Positions 5,835-9,290 of a DNA stretch of 9,290 bases are shown here, piece after piece. Within the stretch, counting starts at the first letter, position 1; each line of letters opens with the position of its first letter. The notes below the pieces were generated by a model. It did no database searches and was not told the origin of the DNA. It worked only from the letters and a program-made list of their open reading frames with translations. The translations under genes were made by a program, and so were the position numbers. Source of the stretch: an uncultured Mycoplasmatota bacterium (GTDB lineage: Bacteria > Bacillota_I > Bacilli_A > RF39 > UBA660); the NCBI GenBank assembly GCA_946613765.1, contig CAMOFW010000026.1, positions 1-9,290 on the forward strand. Direction: 5' to 3'.

Positions 5835-7199
5835 ATGTTTAATTCCTCAGGAAGTATGTATGAAGAAATAGAGCAAAATAGACTTAAAAAACAAAGAAAG
5901 AAAAAACTATTAATTAGAAGAATAATAGCTATAGTATTATTATTAATATTATTATCATATTTAGGTATTCTTCTTAATGATATTAGAAGATTTCATAAAG
6001 GTGATTTACCACTTATAACTATATCTTCAAATACAAAAGAATATGATGATGGTAGAGTAGAAACTTATTATTCTTTAGGATGGATATTTAGATATTATTA
6101 TAGAGAAACAATTAATACTCAAGAAATAGCACCATTTTGGTCAAGTATTAAAGCAGATTCTGAATTAAAAAGAGAATCATATGATCCAAATTTACCTGAA
6201 ATAGAAAAGAATTATAAAGTACCATCAAATACTAACAAAAGAGATAAAGTAAATGGTGTATTATTTTTCTATGATGATAATGAAAAATTACTTGGAACAT
6301 ATAAATGTATTTTATCTGAAAAAGATTGTGAAGTAACAAAGAGTGCCTATGTTGACGAATATGATAAAGATGTAAGAAAATCTGATGTACAAATGGCTTA
6401 TATTGATAATAGATATGTATTTATAACTGAATATAAATCAAAAAGTACTTCAGTAGAAGAAAAAACAGTATTCTTATATGATATGTTTGCAAAACATTTA
6501 ATAGCACAATATCAAGATGTTAGATATGCTACAACCATGGAAAAAGAAGATGATAGTCAAACATATGGTTTAATTGACACTACAAGATTCATAGCCAAAA
6601 AAGATAACTATTGGGGTGTTGAAGAAGTATCAAAGAGTAAAACAAATAATCTAGTTAATTTTGAGTATAACATAGTTAATTTTGAAGAAGAAACTAAACT
6701 ATATATCTTATTAAATAAGCAAAATAAATGGGTAGTATATAATCCAAATACTCAAGTATATACTTCACCAATAGATAAAACTATTGAGAGTGTCCATTAT
6801 AAAAATGGAAAAGCATATATAGTAGCTTATGAAGAAGTAAGATTTAATGAAAAAAATTATTATCTATTTGATGAAGACGGTATAAATGTATTATATAAAG
6901 AAAACGTAGATAATTTAGTAGCGTATGATGATTTCTTAATCTATGCTAAGGGAGATACTATTTATATCATAAATTATGATGGTCAAGAAGCTACAGAAAG
7001 TATTAAATTATATATTAATTTAGATGAAGCTTATAATAGAAGAGTAAAACCTTATAGTGTTGAAATTATAGATAAAACTCTAGTTATTTCTACACCTAAA
7101 GATCAAGAAAGAACACACTTTACAGATATATACTATTACAACCTAGAAACATTAGAATTAATTAAAACAAGACAAAACGTTAAAGAAACCTCATATTAA
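5835..7199 (+). CDS. Single-pass membrane protein with large outer domain, WG-repeat-like
   Basis: This 454-residue protein of unknown function has a very basic N-terminus (RLKKQRKKK, 16-24), then one hydrophobic helix (about 28-48). This predicts a cytoplasmic N-terminus and an outer C-terminal domain of about 400 residues. There is no lipobox and no evident cleavage site. The outer part is rich in Tyr, Asp and Lys with short beta-like strands. Residues 252-283 (KKDNYWGVEE, FEYNIVNF) resemble a WG repeat, in which a Trp-Gly pair is followed by a strand and an F-x-Y-D/N-x-I ending. The later part (285-380) has similar strand-turn units, suggesting a propeller-like fold. Cys158 and Cys165 are the only cysteines and both lie outside, so a disulfide is possible. 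It has its own promoter after a terminator, and the hisS promoter begins right after its stop, so it is probably transcribed alone. No function is assigned. Confidence 0.85.
   Translation: MFNSSGSMYEEIEQNRLKKQRKKKLLIRRIIAIVLLLILLSYLGILLNDIRRFHKGDLPLITISSNTKEYDDGRVETYYSLGWIFRYYYRETINTQEIAPFWSSIKADSELKRESYDPNLPEIEKNYKVPSNTNKRDKVNGVLFFYDDNEKLLGTYKCILSEKDCEVTKSAYVDEYDKDVRKSDVQMAYIDNRYVFITEYKSKSTSVEEKTVFLYDMFAKHLIAQYQDVRYATTMEKEDDSQTYGLIDTTRFIAKKDNYWGVEEVSKSKTNNLVNFEYNIVNFEEETKLYILLNKQNKWVVYNPNTQVYTSPIDKTIESVHYKNGKAYIVAYEEVRFNEKNYYLFDEDGINVLYKENVDNLVAYDDFLIYAKGDTIYIINYDGQEATESIKLYINLDEAYNRRVKPYSVEIIDKTLVISTPKDQERTHFTDIYYYNLETLELIKTRQNVKETSY
6652..6685 (+). repeat. 13-bp in-frame direct repeat inside the membrane-protein gene
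   Basis: TAGTTAATTTTGA occurs at 6652-6664 and again at 6673-6685, starts 21 bases apart. The period is a multiple of three and yields the same tetrapeptide VNFE twice (273-276 VNFE, then VNFE at 281-284 with YNI between). It may be a small tandem duplication or chance similarity in A+T-rich coding sequence. Confidence 0.5.
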
Positions 7200-7228
7200 T
7201 TGACTAATTAGCTAAAAAAATATATAAT
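7200..7228 (+). promoter_or_regulatory. Near-consensus sigma-A promoter for hisS-gatCA
   Basis: TTGACT (7200-7205, five of six) and TATAAT (7223-7228, six of six) are separated by exactly 17 bases. The -35 box starts at the first base after the preceding gene's stop codon. Transcription would begin near 7235, giving a leader of about 30 bases. That is too short for a T-box or other riboswitch, so this HisRS operon appears to be expressed constitutively. Confidence 0.8.
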
Positions 7229-7252
7229 ATTGAGTAATTTTTAACTATATAT

Positions 7253-7258
7253 AGGAGG
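7253..7258 (+). promoter_or_regulatory. Consensus ribosome binding site of hisS
   Basis: AGGAGG lies 7 bases before the ATG at 7266. It is the only full AGGAGG start site in the window and, with the near-consensus promoter, suggests hisS is the most strongly expressed gene here. Confidence 0.85.
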
Positions 7259-7265
7259 AAAAAAC

Positions 7266-8531
7266 ATGATAACAAAACAAAAAGGAATGATAGATATTAC
7301 TGGTGAAACATCAAAGAAATGGATATATTTAAATGATGCAATTAGATCAGTATTTGAAAAATATAATTATGAGTTCATTAGAACACCAATTTTAGAGGCT
7401 TCAGAACTATTTCATAGAGGTGTAGGAGAAACAACTGATATTGTTACTAAAGAAACATATGACTTTAAAGACAGAGGAGATAGAGAAGTAACTTTAAGAC
7501 CTGAAGGTACTGCAGGTGTAGTAAGATCATATATTGAAAATAAAATGTATGGTGATGCTATTCAACCTAAGAAATTATATTATACAGGTACAATGTATAG
7601 ATATGAAAGACCTCAATCAGGAAGACTTAGAGAATTTACACAATATGGATGTGAAGTTATAGGATGTGATGATCCTGCAATTGATGCCGAAGTAATTTCA
7701 ATTCCAGTTAGTTTATTTAAACTATTAGGACTTAAAAATGTTAAAGTAGGTATTAATTCTTTGGGTGATGCTAAAACAAGAAATGATTATCATAATGCCT
7801 TAAAAGAATACTTTAAAAATGATATTAAAAATATGTGTGAAGATTGTCAAAAAAGATATGATAAGAATCCACTTAGAATATTAGATTGTAAAGTAGATGG
7901 AGAAAAAGATATTATTAAAAATGCTCCTAAGATTACTGATTATTTATCAGAAGAAGCAAAAGAAAGATTTGAAACAGTACAAAAATATCTAGATTTAATG
8001 GGTATTGAATACGTTGTAGATACAAATATTGTTAGAGGTTTAGATTACTATGATCACACAGTATTTGAAGTTATGGCTGATATTCCAGGCATGGGTGCTC
8101 AAAACGTACTTTGTGGTGGTGGAAGATACAATAAATTAGTATCTACACTTGGAGGACCTGAAACTCCTGCAATGGGATTTGGTGGTGGTCTAGATAGACT
8201 ATTACTTGCTATTGAATCTTCAGATATTAAATTAGATATTAATAATGGTATTGATGCTTATATTATGTATGTAAGCGAAGATGAAAAAGAATATGCTGTA
8301 AGTTTAAATCTAGCACTAAGAATGAACGGATTTACTTCTGATATGGAATATATGTCACGTAATTTAAAAGGACAATTTAAACAAGCAGATAGATTTAATG
8401 CAAAATTCTTAATTATTTTAAATAGTGAAGATATTGCTCAAGGTAAAGTTAAAATTAAAGATAATGCAACTAAAGAAGAACAATTAGTTAGTGAAGCTGA
8501 TTTAATTGATTTTCTTGATATGAATATGTAA
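7266..8531 (+). CDS. hisS: Histidyl-tRNA synthetase
   Basis: This 421-residue class II aminoacyl-tRNA synthetase joins histidine to tRNA-His in the cytoplasm using ATP, normally as a homodimer. The length matches the bacterial family. Seen are motif 1 around 21-45, RPEGT (78-82), motif 2 (105-130, with YRYERPQSGRLREF and Arg112, Glu114), the HisRS-specific VRGLDYY (256-262, with catalytic-type Arg257), GGGRYNKL (284-291) and motif 3 (302-317, GFGGGLDRLLLAIE, with Arg311). CEDC and LDC (Cys191, Cys194, Cys208) in the insertion domain are usual in Bacilli HisRS. Residues about 328-421 are the anticodon-binding domain. It opens an operon with gatC 12 bases downstream. In B. subtilis aspS follows hisS, but here the gatCA pair does. 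All expected catalytic motifs are present. Confidence 0.97.
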   Translation: MITKQKGMIDITGETSKKWIYLNDAIRSVFEKYNYEFIRTPILEASELFHRGVGETTDIVTKETYDFKDRGDREVTLRPEGTAGVVRSYIENKMYGDAIQPKKLYYTGTMYRYERPQSGRLREFTQYGCEVIGCDDPAIDAEVISIPVSLFKLLGLKNVKVGINSLGDAKTRNDYHNALKEYFKNDIKNMCEDCQKRYDKNPLRILDCKVDGEKDIIKNAPKITDYLSEEAKERFETVQKYLDLMGIEYVVDTNIVRGLDYYDHTVFEVMADIPGMGAQNVLCGGGRYNKLVSTLGGPETPAMGFGGGLDRLLLAIESSDIKLDINNGIDAYIMYVSEDEKEYAVSLNLALRMNGFTSDMEYMSRNLKGQFKQADRFNAKFLIILNSEDIAQGKVKIKDNATKEEQLVSEADLIDFLDMNM

Positions 8532-8543
8532 CGAGGTGATAAT

Positions 8544-8840
8544 ATGGAATTTACTAAGGAATTAGTAGATTCTTTAGCTGATAAGCTATTAATTGGCTTA
8601 ACAGATGAAGAAAATAAAATGGTTTTAGATGAATTTGATGTAATTGATAAAGATATTGATATCATTAATACTATTGATGGTATTGAAAATGTTAAACCTA
8701 TGACTCATGCATTAGATGGTGTAGAACTAACTACTTTAAGAGAAGATATCCCTAAAGAAACACCTGATATTGATGATTTATTATCTAATGCTACTAATAA
8801 AATAGGTAGAGAAATACAAGTACCAAAGGTGGTAGGATAA
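8544..8840 (+). CDS. gatC: Asp-tRNA(Asn)/Glu-tRNA(Gln) amidotransferase subunit C
   Basis: This 98-residue small subunit of GatCAB wraps around GatA and steadies its contact with GatB. The complex turns Asp-tRNA(Asn) and Glu-tRNA(Gln) into Asn-tRNA and Gln-tRNA, taking ammonia from glutamine. Family features are LVDSLADKLLIGLTDEE at the N-terminus, the central PMTHALDGV (52-60), LRED (65-68) and the C-terminal IQVPKVVG. The length is normal. The start is ATG with GAGGTGAT (8533-8540) 3 bases upstream, 12 bases after hisS. gatA begins one base after its TAA, so the three genes form one operon and gatB is expected beyond the window. Confidence 0.93.
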   Translation: MEFTKELVDSLADKLLIGLTDEENKMVLDEFDVIDKDIDIINTIDGIENVKPMTHALDGVELTTLREDIPKETPDIDDLLSNATNKIGREIQVPKVVG

Positions 8841-8841
8841 T

Positions 8842-9290
8842 ATGAAATATAATAGATTAACAATTGAAGAATTACATCAAAAATTAATTAATAAAGAAAT
8901 TACAGTAGAAGATTTAATTAAAGAATCAAAGGAATTAGAAAAAACATTACAAGAAAAATGTAATGCTTTTGATTTTATAATTGATAATGTTGAAGCAAAA
9001 GAAGTAACTGATAATATGCTTTCAGGTATTCCATACGGAGTTAAAGCTAATTATTCAACTAAAGGTATACTTTCAACTGGTTCATCAAATACATTAAAAA
9101 ATTATGTTCCATTCTTTGATGCTACTGCTATTAAAAATTTAAATAAAGCAAATGCAATTATTTTAAACAAAACTGCAATGGATGAATTTGGTATGGGTGG
9201 AACAGGTACTACTGCAAGAACTGGTATCATTAAAAACCCATGGGACACAACAAGAATGTGTGCTGGTTCATCTTCTGGTTCTGCTGCTGC
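8842..9290 (+). CDS. gatA: Asp-tRNA(Asn)/Glu-tRNA(Gln) amidotransferase subunit A (5' part)
   Basis: The first 149 residues of an amidase-signature protein are seen before the window ends; GatA is normally about 480-490 residues. GatA is the glutaminase that supplies ammonia to GatB. Seen are LHQKLINKEITVEDLI at the N-terminus, SGIPYGVKANYSTKG (61-75, with the triad lysine at Lys68), FFDATAIKNL (91-100), KTAMDEFGMGG (110-120), KNPWD (131-135) and AGSSSGSAA (141-149), where Ser144 aligns with the cis-serine of the catalytic triad. The nucleophile serine lies beyond the edge. Two usually firm motifs are altered: K-D-N reads K-A-N (68-70) and GGSSGGSAA reads AGSSSGSAA. With gatC directly upstream, the GatA call is safe, but it is a divergent version. 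The ribosome binding site is AAAGGTGG (8825-8832), inside the end of gatC. Confidence 0.9.
   Translation, partial: MKYNRLTIEELHQKLINKEITVEDLIKESKELEKTLQEKCNAFDFIIDNVEAKEVTDNMLSGIPYGVKANYSTKGILSTGSSNTLKNYVPFFDATAIKNLNKANAIILNKTAMDEFGMGGTGTTARTGIIKNPWDTTRMCAGSSSGSAA

Noticed and set aside
5831..5842. Three-codon leader frame (ATG TAT GTT TAA) overlapping the membrane-protein start
   Set aside because: It is one base from the AGGTGAT site, too close for initiation; most likely a chance result of ATGTATG.
7197..7220. Hairpin TAATT/AATTA or palindrome CTAATTAG after the membrane-protein gene, considered as a terminator
   Set aside because: The stem is five A/T pairs or a loop-less palindrome and is followed by A, not T, on the coding strand; the region is better explained as the -35 part of the hisS promoter.
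8438..8665. Open frame on the minus strand across the hisS-gatC junction
   Set aside because: It covers the ends of two well-supported genes and the gatC ribosome site; the serine-rich product is typical of antisense translation of A+T-rich genes.
1..9290. Search for mobile elements, CRISPR arrays, tRNA or rRNA genes, or a defence system
   Set aside because: No spaced repeats, transposase motifs, terminal inverted repeats or stable RNA patterns were seen; all genes are chromosomal core or lineage genes with uniform base composition.

Overview
The window is chromosomal DNA from a low-G+C (roughly three-quarters A+T by eye) bacterium of the Firmicutes/Bacilli type. The proteins are full length under the standard bacterial code. 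All 12 tryptophan codons I can place are TGG, and the one UGA codon at a gene end acts as a stop, so this is not a UGA-reassigning Mycoplasma or Spiroplasma. Shine-Dalgarno sites are good (AGGAGG, AGGTGAT, AAGGGGG) and sigma-A promoters are recognisable. From recalled synteny and base composition, an uncultured gut Bacilli lineage of the RF39 kind, or a related reduced-genome group, is the most likely source. That placement is inference.

Layout. On the minus strand, 17-1306 encodes a SpoVB/MurJ-like lipid-linked polysaccharide flippase. From a short divergent intergenic region (1307-1382), four plus-strand genes follow: a small ComN-type post-transcriptional regulator (1383-1637), a full-length RelA/SpoT homologue (1643-3790), D-aminoacyl-tRNA deacylase (3790-4224) and a large TPR protein of unknown role (4247-5764). 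They end at a clear intrinsic terminator (5769-5798). A separate promoter then drives a single-pass membrane protein with a large, probably WG-repeat-like, outer domain (5835-7199). A near-consensus promoter (7200-7228) starts the translation-fidelity operon: hisS (7266-8531), gatC (8544-8840) and the 5' part of gatA (8842 to the window end). There is no gene-free stretch above 300 bases.

How the genes fit together. As I recall the Bacillus subtilis map, spoVB, comN, relA, dtd and hisS lie in the same relative order there, with secDF, recJ, apt and other genes between them and aspS after hisS. This window looks like a compacted version of that neighbourhood, with gatCA following hisS and two lineage-type proteins (TPR and membrane-anchored) inserted before hisS. 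The theme is amino-acid and tRNA status: alarmone signalling (Rel), removal of D-amino acids from tRNA (Dtd), histidine charging (HisRS) and transamidation of mischarged Asn/Gln tRNAs (GatCAB).

The most notable point is that the Rel protein keeps an intact (p)ppGpp synthetase, TGS, zinc-finger and ACT region, but its hydrolase domain has lost the catalytic Glu-Asp pair (now Asn-His) and has Glu for Asp in the HD motif. It is probably a synthetase without normal hydrolase activity. I saw no mobile element, CRISPR array, tRNA, rRNA, T-box or defence system.
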